Positions 24,660-37,800 of a stretch of 64,000 bases of DNA are shown here, one piece after another (within the stretch, counting starts at the first letter, position 1; each line of letters begins with the position of its first letter). A program made the translations under genes and the position numbers. Below the pieces are notes generated by a model, which saw only the letters and a list, made by a program, of their open reading frames with translations, searched no databases and was not told where the DNA came from. Source of the DNA: Phoronis australis (lineage: Eukaryota > Phoronida > Phoronidae); the NCBI GenBank assembly GCA_002633005.1, contig NMRA01000581.1, positions 34,762 to 98,761 on the forward strand, given 5' to 3'.

Positions 24660-25515
24660 CTTGTGTTTTGATTACTCCTCAATCGCTTACTTTGGAATTT
24701 CCCAACATTGCAATAAGGTTCTGATGCTTTTTTCAATAGTTCATTTCTTATCCTTTCGATACAATAGATTGGTGGACTATGGGGCCTCTGAGACACTCAC
24801 ATTCATAACGTGCAAACTGATAAGCACAAAAAGTCGAGCCCTAGTCAAAAGAGCATTGTTTACACTGTCTATAAAGTTCTATGGCTCTTGTGTGCCCAAC
24901 GGGAGCGTGGATTGTGTGGCTGTGTTCAATCCAAACAAGCCCTTTTTGCCAACTATATGGCGAAAAAACAGTGCACAGCGTTAGCAAGTACCAGTTACGC
25001 ACGATTATCTGCATTATTTGTCTCGCAAAGTCGGGTATGTGACATGAGCAGTCCATGCTACTCGTCAAAGTATGGTTCCAGTTTGTTAGTATAATGGGAA
25101 AACTTCTCAAGTCACGTGCTTTGCTCGTGTCTTTTCCCGACATACTTTCACACCTATATCTTGATTCAACCAATGCTTTAAGTTTAAAGTGATACATTGA
25201 AAGCTAATTTGTAGTTGTTAAAAGATGTATACACATCTTGGCTATTAATAAAGATTACTTATGAAACACAAATTTTCCTCAATTCATTCCACATTTTGGT
25301 GTACATTTCGTTTAAAGAAACGCCCCCATTTCCCTACAAAATTCTAAAAACAGAAAAACGTTAACTTCGGCTATCTTCGGTTAATGCGTCACGGAAGTGA
25401 GACGTGACCCGAGCAATGCCGAGTCTTTTGAGTTTCTCCATTGATGTGCGCCAAGAATTCTAGTGTTTTCTTACGAATATCAATATCATAGCTTTAATTT
25501 AACTGGCGTTGGCAT
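24660..25515. other. Upstream region of the CARD gene
   Basis: This should contain the minus-strand promoter. An ETS-like ggaagtg and CRE-like tgacg/acgtga words cluster near 25385-25415, next to the THAP-like fragment on the plus strand. I saw no NF-kappaB-type site that I would defend. Confidence 0.35.
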
Positions 25516-25812
25516 TTGAAGAAGGGTAACAGACCGCGCTGTGTTGTGGGAGGTTGTCACAATACACCACGGCTGGGAGTGTCTGTGCGCAATTTCCCTA
25601 CTGATCTAAGACTGCGTTGCCTGAGGAGTGACTGTCAAGTCCTCGAGGAAGTACAGATTGTGCTGTCGAACCAGTATCATCGGAAAGTTAACGCATACCA
25701 TACAACAAAAATCAAACAAAAAATTCGAAATCGGGTGAAGCAGTACAAAGTTATAGCAACTTTTGGGAAGAAATTTGGGACAAGATGTATGGATCGGTTC
25801 GGCCATTTTTGA
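25516..25812 (+). pseudogene. THAP-type zinc-finger fragment
   Basis: The translated words CVVGGCHNTPRLGVSV and RNFPTD match the N-terminal part of the THAP DNA-binding domain (C-x4-C, then the FP motif). No in-frame ATG precedes it; an in-frame stop lies a short way upstream. The later Cys-x2-His pair and the AVPTIF region are not visible downstream. A transposon-derived or decayed THAP exon is likely. An exon of a real gene whose remaining exons I could not find is the alternative. Confidence 0.45.
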
Positions 25813-28800
25813 CGACAGCAGCATAGGCTAAGTTGCAAGTTTAAAACAGCTTAAATACGATTTATTTTTACCAAAACTTTACAGTGGGATTTATCGAGGC
25901 ATATCTTTACCGACTACTCTGTGTCATTCAAAAGTTTTCACCAGAATTTAGTCAGGCAGATGTTACTCATTGAGTGGTTGAAATGTTCACAATTCCCGTT
26001 GGTCTCATCTCGGCGCAACCGACAGCATGGCGACTTTCGCTGAACTGAAAGGCATGTTCCACCGCCAATTTTGTAATCCGTTAAATTTAATTTTAATACA
26101 TTTTGATATACTTTGCTGCAACAAACATTTTACAATTTTCAGTTTTTGACATAAAGTATATTCTAATTATTTCACTAGGAATTACCCATTTAATTGACCT
26201 TATACTAACTTGCAAAAAATATTTGAAATTGTTTTGAAATCGTTTTTTATTTGAAACTCACCTGTTGTTCAAGGATATTATAGGATACATTTTTCACATT
26301 TTATGACTCGGTAATTTCGAAATCCCCCGTTCGGTAGTTGCTGAAAATCAACATTGAATTAAAAAACAAGGTCTTTTTAAATGTAACTACATACAATAAA
26401 ATTTAACCTCAAGTTACCTTGAAACTACGCGCACCACGAAACGCAGGAGAAAATGACTAATTGTGTCACATATTTCAGTTTACGAGTACACCAGCCCCTA
26501 ACGTAGGACTTTCATTATATTTGATTTGAAGTAATGAATGAACAGAAACTAAAATAAATGCATTTGCCTAATATTCGTTCGCAGACTTCCGGTAATGTTT
26601 ATGTTTTTCCACTTACGGTGATGAAACAGCAGCAGCGCGGTTAACGACTTCGGGATCTGCCGCGGTATCCCAGTCTTCACTCAAAACGACCGACGCACTT
26701 GCGGACACTGGTTCGAACCCACGACCCGTTTGCGTTCTCGAGGAGCTGCGGTATATATGAAGCTTCTGTGTTCGATATTTCGTCACAATCGAGTAAAAGA
26801 TCTTTCAAAAGTTTTCTTGTCGCTGGAAGACTCATTGCTGCAAGTCTCGTATTCCACGTCGATTCCTAGCCTTGTGTGACAGTATACCTCGTTTTTGAAG
26901 ACAGCCAGGCTTCGTTATGCAGCACAAAGGTAACCCTTAGTGAAAATCAAGTTTAATTTAATGTTGGGTGCACCACAAAATGTCCGAAGAAAATGTTAGA
27001 CTGAACGTTGTTTAGCACATGGAAACTAGAACTGTAAATACATGCAGGACTGTAATTATGAAGGTTTCTAGTGATGAAACTCATTGCGTCTACTGAATAA
27101 GTGAAAACACGACAAAGCATATATTTAAAACTGGTTAATTTTTTTCATGCATGAATGTTTCTGAAAAATTGGACAGTGAACCAAAATGGCTCATCAAGTG
27201 AGTTCCAAGGGATATGTACTAATCAGTTATGGTGAAAGGCATCGAAATCAGTGGACAACTGAATAAAAAATTATTGGAAAACAAAACGAGACACATTTTT
27301 TCAATACACAAATTAGTGATCGCACATTGGATACACGTAGGCAGTTTTACATACAATCACCACAACGCACTCCTCACGACAATGCTCATTTGATACGAAG
27401 TTCGTATATTTCCGAGTGACGTTATCATGTATATTACTACTTATATAAACTGATTATAAAGTAATACGGAAATTGACGAATATTGTATCGAATGAGCGTG
27501 CTCACGACCATACAAACGACACCATTGTCTGAGCAAAACAGACGACTTTTTACCAACAGAACATGAACAGTAAAGATCACAAACTCAAACATTTCAAGAT
27601 AGATGCGGGTAACATACCCGCGGTAGTAGCATTCTTCCACACTTTTTGTGCGACCGCATAGACTGAGCTTCATAACATATTCCATAATTTCAATTCCCAA
27701 AACCACCTGGGGATGGCAGCAACGATCATTTCTGAAATCTATTGCTCTACACTAACCACTAGCCTATTTACATTAACACGAGGTTTCGGTCGGTCATAGC
27801 AGGAGACAGAGACAGACTGACAACCTACATGTATAGGTCGTATGCTGTAATATCACGGGTGTAAATTGTTTAAAAATGTTCACCAATTGGCACTGCGTAC
27901 CACAGGCCCGTGTTCGTTATTTTAATAACGTCGTCAACACCTTAAATGACCGTAGATACAACAGGCATCGAGTCAATGTAAACAAGTGATTCATCTCCAT
28001 AAGTATTACTGATCATTGCAGTTGCCTGTACAACTTGCCTTTCCCCGTCCAATTGGTTGTTTGACACTTTATAACGGAAACACACGCCATCGTTCACCAA
28101 CACGCAGTAGGCCAAGATATCAACAAATAGGCTCACGTTTTTTACCTCTACGTATTTGTAAAATCGCTGTAGCATATATGAGCTCTTAATTAATGAAAGC
28201 AATTTGTAATAACAGACGAAAATGCCAGAAAAGAGTGCACACAAAAACTGGAGTCACTGTGACGAGGAGTTTAAAGCAACGAAGGAACAGAGAAAGGCCT
28301 TGAGATGGGTACGCAAGCACTAGTGTCGAAGGAAATGTGGCCAGCGGATGTTACCGGTTTGTCGTAAAGTTCTTAATGGAGGACACTACACTCAAAGCCG
28401 TCACTAACTCGAGCCATATTAAGAGATAACCTTCTGATTATACTGGGCTATAACGGCATTTGCCAATTAGCCTAATATCATAATATACATGTATTTATTC
28501 ACTCATTTTACAGTTGCCAGTCAGTTAATTTTTATTTGATCTGGTGAGGGTGTTTCTTGTGCAGACAACGTGAGAAAGCCATGTGCTACATGACGCCTGT
28601 TCCTAGGTTAGGCTGCAATGGTATTCATTTTATAGTGTGCCCCAGCACTTGTAGCCCACTTCACCACATTTGCGATGTTTAACTTTTCGTTTTGTCTGCG
28701 CTTCCTTCGAAGAAAATCTTCAGCAATGCTATCTAATAAGGAACGTTTTGCATATTTTCTTAACTATCATCGCTCTAAGCATTACGTCTATCAATTTTGA

Positions 28801-30120
28801 GGATATTGAATGAATATATGACTTTATGAATTGATGACGTCATTCTGCCAGATCTTGTATCTATCTCATAAAGAGTTTGAGTGGTTAAAGTTTTTATTTA
28901 CATAGTAAAAGGCATGCAGCATCTGCGTGTAATTACGTCAGAGAGCATCTTGAGCCGTTGGTGAGGAAGATGGCACTGATGGACGGAACCTGTACTACGT
29001 AAACTACACATATTTAGAAAGCCAACGACTGCGCACACTATTGTCATAGTACATTCCATGTAAGTCTTGCACAGTTTCATACGTTTCGTAAATGTTTACA
29101 AGTCTTCCGTCAAGAGGGTCATTAAAGGACACAAAGCAGTGCAAGTTACAAATAAACCTAACCTTTGAATGCGGTCACACTCTTCCATGTTGAGAGCTTA
29201 CGATCAGCAGCATGTCAGCCTATTGTCTGTTGTTTCCTTGACACTTTGGTATAGAGCAGAGATGCGCCAGCACCAATTAACTTTAAGAAGGATTCAACAA
29301 ATGTAGCTTCCTCATTGGTCATTTGAGTTATGGCGAAGTATTCCATATCTGGTGTAATGCTTTAACTATCTTGTCGCATTTTCAGGTAACTCCTAGTAGG
29401 TACATGGCAGCGATGAGCCAACACCAGTTGATTTTTGGATAATTTAGAGTTCCCGTCCATTCCAACGGTATTCCTTGTCTTTGTTATTTCAAAATGATTT
29501 CCTAACGTTTTTGTTCTTTGTTTTCAGAGACGACGGACATCATCCATCGAGGGAGGGTAACAGTGTTCTTCACGAACATTTAAAGTGTACTGTGACTGCA
29601 ACTTAGGACAACACATACTATACTTATGGACAACAGATGAGTTTCCAACACTTTGGTATGAAAATAGTTTTGTAGATAAGAGATCTATTTTATGATTTTA
29701 CTATTATCCCCTAGTATTGAACATTCATGGTTGGTCATTGGTTGACAGCTTGAATTTTACGCTCTGACTTCAGTTCCGAATTCTACGAGATCCAAGTCCA
29801 TTCTCAACTTCACGATATTCAGGCTGGTGATTAAGACTCGCGGGTCAACACAGTGTGATCAAAGTTGAAAGTAGACATACATGAAGTGCTAGTTTACGGA
29901 CTGAAACTGACAGGGCAGAGACTGCCATAGCCATAGACCAAGTTGACATTGAACCTCCACGTCACGTAACAGGGTATTGTCATTACGTACACATGTCTAA
30001 CACAGCGGGTCAAGGTGGGGCACCCAAAAACTCAGACTACTAAAAACACCAAGGTACAGCTCGCGCAGTACAGCCATACTGATTATATTATTCCAGTGTC
30101 ACAAGACATTTCAAACCGTG
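25813..30120. other. Intergenic stretch without recognised gene
   Basis: No open frame here shows a recognisable domain. A perfect 12-bp palindrome, gggttcgaaccc in part, occurs near 26710 (B-box-like) but lacks an A box at the right distance. The rest is AT-rich non-coding sequence. Confidence 0.4.
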
Positions 30121-30486
30121 ACTTTAAGAGTGATGAATGAAAGGTTCGCCAATACTGAAAAAATGATAGAAATCAAGCGCGACTTTGAAGAAGCGATGAT
30201 AGAAAACATCCATTAGAAAGAGTAGGTCAAATCATTAGTGGCCAAAGTAGACGATCAAAAAATTCGTTCCGACGTGACAATATCATTCTTCACGGTATGG
30301 ACCAGGAAAAAGAGGAGTCCTGGAAGAAAGCCGAAACCATCGTTAGAGAAGTTACCCGGGACCACCTCGGTTGAACAGATATCATCACTGGGAGCTCAAC
30401 GCTTGGGACGAAAACGTCACGGCAAATCCCGATCAATCATCGCTATTGTGCCTACATATAGCGGAAAGCCTCCAATTCTTCAATAG
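30121..30486 (+). pseudogene. LINE ORF1-like fragment
   Basis: One plus-strand frame reads RRDNIILHGMDQEKEESW, then a KAETIVREVTRDHLG helix. A second frame continues SSLGAQRLGRKRHGKSRSII. Together these follow the order of the RNA-binding core of ORF1 proteins of invertebrate LINEs (R-x-NIIIHG..., later RLG...RPII). Stops and at least one frameshift break it. A short acidic/basic helical stretch precedes it (from about 30130). Confidence 0.5.
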
Positions 30487-31075
30487 CAGGTACATGTACT
30501 TTCTGTATTAACCAAACGTGCTTACTTTCTGATGGACCATCTAGATAATTCCCATGATGCACAGAGCTCTTAAAAATCAAAGAAAACAATAAATAAGAGA
30601 AGTTTTGCAAGCACGTATGTACGAGCAGCTGAACTTAGATACAACAGATCACATGCATCTGACTTACAAACTGTGGCTTTACAGATATACCGTATCTGAC
30701 CTGTAAATTTACTCAGCAGACTCAATGTATGTGTTCTGACTACATGTCGAAAGGGGTGACCTTAATGGGAACACTTTATGAAAGAAAGGAATGAAGCCAA
30801 AGCCAGATTTAGGCAATGATTTAGGAATAACACTACCGGCAAATTGATATCACAGCAACGAACCCAGCACAATGTCAGTCGAAATCGTTGGTTTAGCTTC
30901 TCTAACAAGCTGCTGACTGTTTTGACAAAAGTTTAAGTACATGTACTCGTCTTCCACGTTAACCTAGCTCAAACATCTGGAAACATTTCATGGTAAAATC
31001 TAAAATGGCCATGTGTCACTCCACTCAATATTGTGACGAGTTGGAATTTGTAGTAATTAGGGCCTAAAATTTTTT

Positions 31076-32101
31076 TTGTTAGGATGCATAGCTACCGGTA
31101 GCTTATTTATTATTCTTTGTTACGGCCATACTAATGAACACGGTAAATGTGTTTATGTTGAAGTTTTGTCAAACATTTGCAAAGGATGTCAAACCTGGGA
31201 GAAAAGGGATAAAACTTCTGTCGCTTATCAGCAGTGGAAGGCAGGTCATAATTGCTCTTCCAATCATAACGGGAGTGCTAATACCATGGAAGCCGTGGGT
31301 GCTATGAGAATTTTCCATTGTTCAGGAGAAGGTGATTCAGCATCATGTAAAACTGTAAAAGATTCTAATCCATACGATGGAGGAGATGAGAAATCTTGAA
31401 TGTGTTGGCCACGTACAAAAACGAGTTGGCAATCGATTGCCCAATTTAGGTAAAAATTACCAAGGACAGAAACTGGCTGATGGAAAAAACATTTCCGGAA
31501 AATGTCGTCTGTCAGACAGTCACATCAACACACTCCAGAATTATTTTGGCATAGCTTTACGTCAAAACAAAGGGGACATCATCACCATGCAGCGCTCCAT
31601 CCTTGGGAGTTTGTATCATGTTGCCAGTACGGATGAAAATGCAATGCACCATACGTGTCCTGATGGTGATGATTCGTGGTGTGGATATAATAAAGATTTA
31701 CAAGGCTACAAACACATTAACATGGTCTGCCAGAATGTATAGTTGAACTCCTGGCGATTTGACAGAGCCAGAATTACTTGCAAAGTGTTTGCATGGGCAG
31801 ACCCAAAACAACAATGAATGTCTCAACAAAAGGATTTGGGATAAATGCGCCAAAGAAGTTTTTGTAGGAAATTCATTTATTGAGGAAGCTGTTTTTAGTG
31901 CAGTCGGGGAATTTAATGATGGAAATATTTCTATCATGAGAACATTAGAGCTGTTAGTCTGCAGCTTCTAGTGATGTTAAACGCATTCGCGCCTCGATTC
32001 AGAAATCATCAGACACTGGAAAGCGTGGTCATCAGACAATTCGAGCAGCCAAAAAAGGCTTTACTGACAGGACTGCAGAAGAAGAGGGATGTTTGTACGA
32101 G
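31076..32101 (+). pseudogene. Mutator-like transposase domain pseudogene
   Basis: Three successive frames carry consecutive parts of the eukaryotic Mutator-like transposase domain family (Pfam PF20700 as I recall it). About 31076-31398 has cysteine-rich CKGCQTWEK and a MEAVGAMRIFHCSGEGDS stretch. About 31377-31742 has ECVGHVQKRVGNRLPNL, LSDSHINTLQNYFGIALRQN and CPDGDDSWCGYN. About 31759-31971 has LLAKCLHGQTQNNNECLN, IWDKCAKEVFVG and FNDGN. A further piece (VKRIRASIQKSSDTGKR) follows to about 32100. At least three frame breaks or stops show that it is inactive. The N-terminal portion is missing or unreadable. No terminal repeats were identified. Confidence 0.7.
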
Positions 32102-33600
32102 TCAGGTTTTTTTTCATAATTTTCTGGTGCTAAAATGAATACGAACGTTATCACATGCTTCCAGAAACTGTATCTTGTTTGCGATTTTCCTGTTTTTCCC
32201 TAAGTTGAAATTTTGCCTTGTCACTTTGACTTCAAACACTAATAAGTTACTCATTTTTGGATTACAAAGCCCATACTTGTACTAGTTGATCTTTAGTGAT
32301 GTATCCAAGTACATATTGCGGGGTTTTTGAAAATTCTTAGTCTTTATGGTGATAATCAGTCCATGAATATTTAATTAGGGAGCGGAAATGGCAAAAAAAT
32401 AGAAAAATGTTCAAATTACTTTCCATGCAAGCTTTAGTCAAAATATTTTGCGATCAGGACATGGTTCTCTATACTGCTGCTAATCTCTGAAAATTTCATC
32501 TTAATTGAATCAATGGTTTTAGAGTAATGTTGCATGGAAAATCCTATAATTTTGCAGTGCCGCTGGCCAAATTGGCATCTAATTTGCATAATTTATGCGA
32601 TTGTGAGTTTTCACAGAATGTAAAATAAATAGTCATCCCAGATATGTAAAAAGTTTTTGTCTTTAGTGTTAGTACTAAAACATGTTTTTAGGACTGAAGC
32701 CCTACCTATAAAAATTAAAGTTATTGAGTCGCACGCATCTTCGACAGAAAAACTGGAATGTACCGGGTAATTGTCAGTCTGCTGTGAGTGTATTAGATGT
32801 GATTTTTCATAAATTAATGTTTTTAATTGGTCTCTGGCGTGTCCAAAACACATTTTAATAATTATGATTTTATGTGTAGTTCCAAGTTTGATGATGGCGA
32901 AAAAATTAAATTAACCTAATCTATTTACTAATTTTTGATAAATGGTTGCACATCACCATCACCAGATGGCAGTAGTAATGGAAAGTAGAGAACACTACTC
33001 CCAACATTTTCCAGAGGTCAAATGTCCTCAGACCATCACATTGGGAGATGTTGTGTACTAAATGGTAATAACTGGAGGAATATGTTATAGCAGGTGTCGA
33101 TTTTTCACTCAAGTGCAGCTCACTGTAACAGAGCGGCGCTGATGTGGCCTGTTTGTCCAGCAAGAAATTTATGATGAAAGAGAAAAACCCATCAAGATTT
33201 GACAAGAATGAAATGACCACCCAATTCTCCATCAAACTGAGGGGGTCAATGTTGGAGAGTTAAACCCCTATACAGTAAAAATTACCTTACATGAACACTT
33301 CAAAGTTGCAGTATGCTGTTGACCCAATCACTGGGCTTTGATTGTAATCTGCAAGATTAATCAAATTCAGTGCCTTGCACATCAACATAACAGGAGAGAC
33401 TATAGGATTGGTCCAAAGTCATCCAGTTGCTGCGACACAAGTTGACCACTGTCAAAAGTAAGTCAGCTATAGCTTATTTGTCGAAAATTATCCAGGCTTC
33501 ATTTTATCATTTTTACAGTATTGCGAGACACACAACAGTCTGAAATCAACAAGTTATTCCTTCAGCGTCATTCAACTTTATGAGTCATAGATTCATCGTT
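32102..33600. other. Intergenic stretch without recognised gene
   Basis: AT-rich sequence without recognisable exons, RNA genes or bounded repeats. Confidence 0.4.
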
Positions 33601-33650
33601 GTTGACAATATTTATGTTGACAATATTTATGTTCACAATACTTGAACATC
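33601..33650 (+). repeat. Short tandem repeat, unit of about 16 bp
   Basis: The word gttgacaatatttat occurs twice and a third diverged time as gttcacaatactt. Confidence 0.75.
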
Positions 33651-33674
33651 AATCCAAACAGACAGGAGTAGCAT

Positions 33675-33935
33675 GTGTCCATACAGATATATATATATCG
33701 CATTGCAAAAATACTTGTGCCTATGAGGACTCATAAGCTAATGTACAAAACGTCTATACGGACACGTGATATCACAGCGCCCATGATATTCAGGTGTCCA
33801 TATAAAGACAAGCTCATTTGCTAAAATACAGACACATGATACCACATAGGACAATTATGATATCCACGTGTCCATATGAACACATTAAAAGTTAATGTAC
33901 CAAAGGTCTGTACATACACGTGATATTGATATGCA
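33675..33935 (+). repeat. Diverged tandem repeats with CACGTG-type words
   Basis: Three imperfect units open with tgtccata (about 33675, 33792 and 33868). They share taatgtac-a-aaa-gtct-tac, then acacgtgatat and a tgatat-c-a-g end. Unit lengths differ (about 117 bp and 76 bp), so internal deletions have occurred. There is no coding capacity. Confidence 0.6.
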
Positions 33936-34801
33936 ATAGAATACTAATGTATTAAAAGTAGCTCTTTTACCTTAACAGTCATATCACACACACGCAAAAG
34001 ATATCACTGAGTGTTACGTGGTAAACTATGCTCATTAATAAGAGTTCAGTACACTTTACCTAATTATAAAGCCAGCAATGTTTTCTGCGTCCTGCAACCA
34101 AAACATCACTCATTCTCAACTAACCAATCACTAAAGAGGCACAAGCACAAAATTGGATCTTTTCACCATATGATATCTCCTGAAACTGACTTAAAAAGTC
34201 TCAGTTCACAACATTTATCATTTATTGAGACAAATCCAAATGACAAAGAATGTCCTTTAACATACTTCAATTGCACAATCGTGAATTCATACTTTCCACC
34301 AAATGGAGAAATTGAAGATAACAGTTTTATTTGCCCCCTGAGCCGTAACATGCTACCCAATCTTTCAATGGCAGACAGATGCTCTGTGATTGGCTAAATC
34401 TGGCTGAGCCTCACGCAGGAGCGTTCAACAATTCCTGTCCTTGAGGTCTTTCTCTGCGCTTCACACAGGAAATGTAAATCGTCCGAATTTTATGACACCA
34501 AAATAACAGCTTTGTGTAATAGTAATGACGGGTGTCATGCTTAGACAGCCAGGGTTGTTTTTGAGAAAAATACCCATCAGAGGAACTTCAGTTGTGCCAA
34601 CAGAGTCGCCCTTTTTTAGTGATATGCAAAATGGGTAGCAACTGATGATGTCAGCACAGCTAACTAACCAATCATAATCTACAGGTCAAAATCAACCAAT
34701 GAGATTACAATGACCCATTGTTCATGCTCGGGGTTCCACGATACACAAACAAGGCTGTGCATCTGAACTGGCTCACCACCTTCTCCTGCCAATGAGCGTC
34801 T

Positions 34802-37800
34802 TCAGCTGTCCAGCATTTCTCCGCACAAGTCCAGCTTGTACACGGTGACTCGACCATAGAAGTCTGTGCTATCAGCGAACAGGATCCTAAACTTCCTGCC
34901 CCTGTTGTTGTGGTTAGCAACTGGAAATGTCTGGCTTAAGAGTCAAGGGAGACAATTTGCACTTTAAAATAAGTCTCTCAAAAGGGAATAACTTTAACAT
35001 GTTAAAAAGCACAAGAACCTCCGGCACTTAAATAAAAAATACCCAATTCACCTGGGCTTTGATTTCTCAATGACAGAAACTGCGCACGAAAACCACTGTG
35101 CCACAGAGATTCATTTGGTTAGAGAAACAAAATCAACGTACATCTTCCAAAAATGTTACTAGCGCAAACTTTTAATTAGAAGGGGAATAATAAAAATAAT
35201 TGTAGGCGGTCTGATATACCTTGTACCAGACGTGCGCAGGGCGCGTAGGTGGGCCCATTGCACTGATCACCTGGAACCATTTTTATGCTTTATTAATATG
35301 TGGTTAAAACCAAGCTGAGGAGCTTAAAACGTGACTCAAGTGATAAACAGTGTGAGCCAGTGTGACTCCTCACGACCAGGAGTAAAGAAAGTGGGTACCT
35401 ATCACACAAAGCCACACTGCCTCCTCCATTTGAAGGAGAACAACGTGAACTGGAAAATTATTCATAATAATTATACCAACAAATCGAGTGTTCCAAAAAA
35501 TATTCCCCACTGTGTTTTTTTCTGCACAAATGATAGCAAGTTAACACATTGAGTGCTGCAATTATTTTAATTTGTGAATTTTTACAAAGGAAGTTCAGGA
35601 CATAATAAAGCATAATGTACTATTTTAACCATGTCTGCATTTTAGCCAGGGGAGAACACTTAATTTCATTTCATTTCATCCTAGATGGAAATAAATGCAC
35701 GTATAAACCCGTATGCATATATGTTGGATAAAAGTAAACCCCTACGATTGCAAAAGAGCCTAGCAAAAATGAATCATCCAACAAAAATTACTGTGTATGT
35801 TAGCAATATCTCCAGATTTTGAGAGCAGGTTATTGATGTTTTACGTGTACTGATCCAAGTTTGAATCTAATACTGGAATTAAAACTTACGAAAATTAGCG
35901 ATGTTGCGCCCGCATCTCACGGACTTCAGCCTGGCTTGTGACGTCGCTAATTTTTGTAAGTTTTAATTCCAGTATTAGATTCAAACTTGATCTGTTTTCT
36001 CAACTGGATGTCTAAAAATGTTCATGCTTTTATATGTGTACTAGTATGCCACCATGTCTTGGTCACACTGACAGAAAAGGATACCTGTAGTTTATTGGAG
36101 TCGTCGGGGTAAAAGTTGGATAGCTGTGTAAAGGTACCATCCATGTCTGCCTGGAGGCAACAGTCTTTACCAACGAAGCCACCTTGGAACTGAAGCTGCA
36201 CCTCTTTCAGTTGAACCTGGCGTGAGAATTCGATAACAATCCACTGAGGGCTTCCCTGAAATGTGAAAAAACAATTATAAATGTGAACTAAACAATTTCA
36301 TCAGGATTTCATGATGAAATACAGTAGAAATTTCTTCTAAAAATATCTCACACTGAGGAAGGAAGCAGTCGACATTGTCTTTCGAAAACTTCTGCCGTTA
36401 AATGGTATATTTTCTGGATGTTTAGAAGATCTGAAATTTCTACTGTAATTAAAATAAAAAGTTTTAATTAAATTCTAAATGTAAGTGAGCTAAATCAATA
36501 AGAACATAGGAACGGTGTACATGCGCCTTTAAAATTCATTTAAAATTTACCACTCTGAGACACTCATCTGCAAGCATGCAAGCAGTCACGGATATAAACG
36601 GCCCACAAATGAACCCATGCAGGCTACAAATATTTTAATTTCAAACAAAAAAGAATTCCTACAATTGCGATATCTCGATTTTTCAGAGGTTTACCGCATT
36701 GTTGCAAATGCTTAAAAATTTACCACTTGCTCACATGCAATTGCTCTTTGGACAAATGGTAAAGACACTTGGGTGCGCATTGAGAAGTACCGGATTTGAA
36801 ACTTGGAACGGCGTCCAACTTCACTAGATACGTAACCTGTTTAAATGTAAGAGACACTTCGCAAGGTAGTTGACCTCAGAGCACAAGTTGCTGAAATTCT
36901 GTAAACTAAAACACTATCTTGCAGTTGCAAGGCTTTAATGAATCAAAACACAGTAGCGGGTTCCAACAAACGCAGAAAAAGTAACTTGATGAGAGAAATA
37001 GACAAAACAGTCTTTTTGAAACTGGCCTTTTTAATGACAAGATTTCTTTACTTTGGGATTGAAAATTTATGCCAAGGAAGTATGAACAGAACAGAGCATG
37101 ATTATGTTATAAGCCAGGTGTGCTTTGAAACAACTGTGAAGTGGCACCGCATTTCAAATTTCTTTGAAAACCATCGCTCGCCAAAGCCGTACGATGAACC
37201 ATAACAGGTGTCACGTACCACTGGTTTCTGACTGAACTACACTCACTGCAGATTCACTATATACAAGCCACAACAAGTACCTGATCAGAGTTCCAGCACG
37301 TCTCGTCGTCCCCATCAAGTAGGTGTTTCTTTCCAAACTGTTTGCTGTCTTTGTTGAGAACTGAACTCACTCTGAAATATACCAACACTTTAAGTGAATT
37401 GCCTACGCTGTCAAAATATCCACAGCAGTAGCAAAAGTGTTCCGCAATACTTTCTGTTGTAGAACAAAAGCAGTAACTGGGCCACAGTAATATAGATTGT
37501 TCAGCACAGCGTACACCTACAGATGGAAATGGGACATCAATTGAAGTGAAACTGAAGCGTGACTAGTCTGGACACACTGAGAGTGTTCACATAGCAACCA
37601 GCAGGTGTCAGTCAGCTGACTCTTGTAAACAATGGAATATCGCATAACCAGTGTGTGACATGCATTCAAACATGGCTCAGCACCGTATTTGAAAAGACCC
37701 CATCCGCACGGTGAAGGTATTTTGAAAGAATAGTTAAAAACCTTTTGCTAATATTGGACTCAGATCACAAAATCAGAACTCATAGAAAAGTAAAATAGCC

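Noticed and set aside
26700-26735. tRNA-like B box (ggttcgaaccc)
   Set aside because: No A box or foldable arms at tRNA spacing on either strand. The word is palindromic and could be chance.
27942-28244. 100-codon minus-strand open frame
   Set aside because: Hydrophobic and AT-driven composition, no family resemblance, and splice sites did not give a consistent exon.
34011-34397. 128-codon plus-strand open frame
   Set aside because: No recognisable domain, no splice support, and it lies in the likely 3' untranslated region of the NR2C2AP homologue on the other strand.
34705-34920. Minus-strand frame of 71 codons
   Set aside because: It overlaps NR2C2AP exon 4 in the wrong frame. The in-phase frame reads the conserved DSTDFYGRVTVY motif instead.
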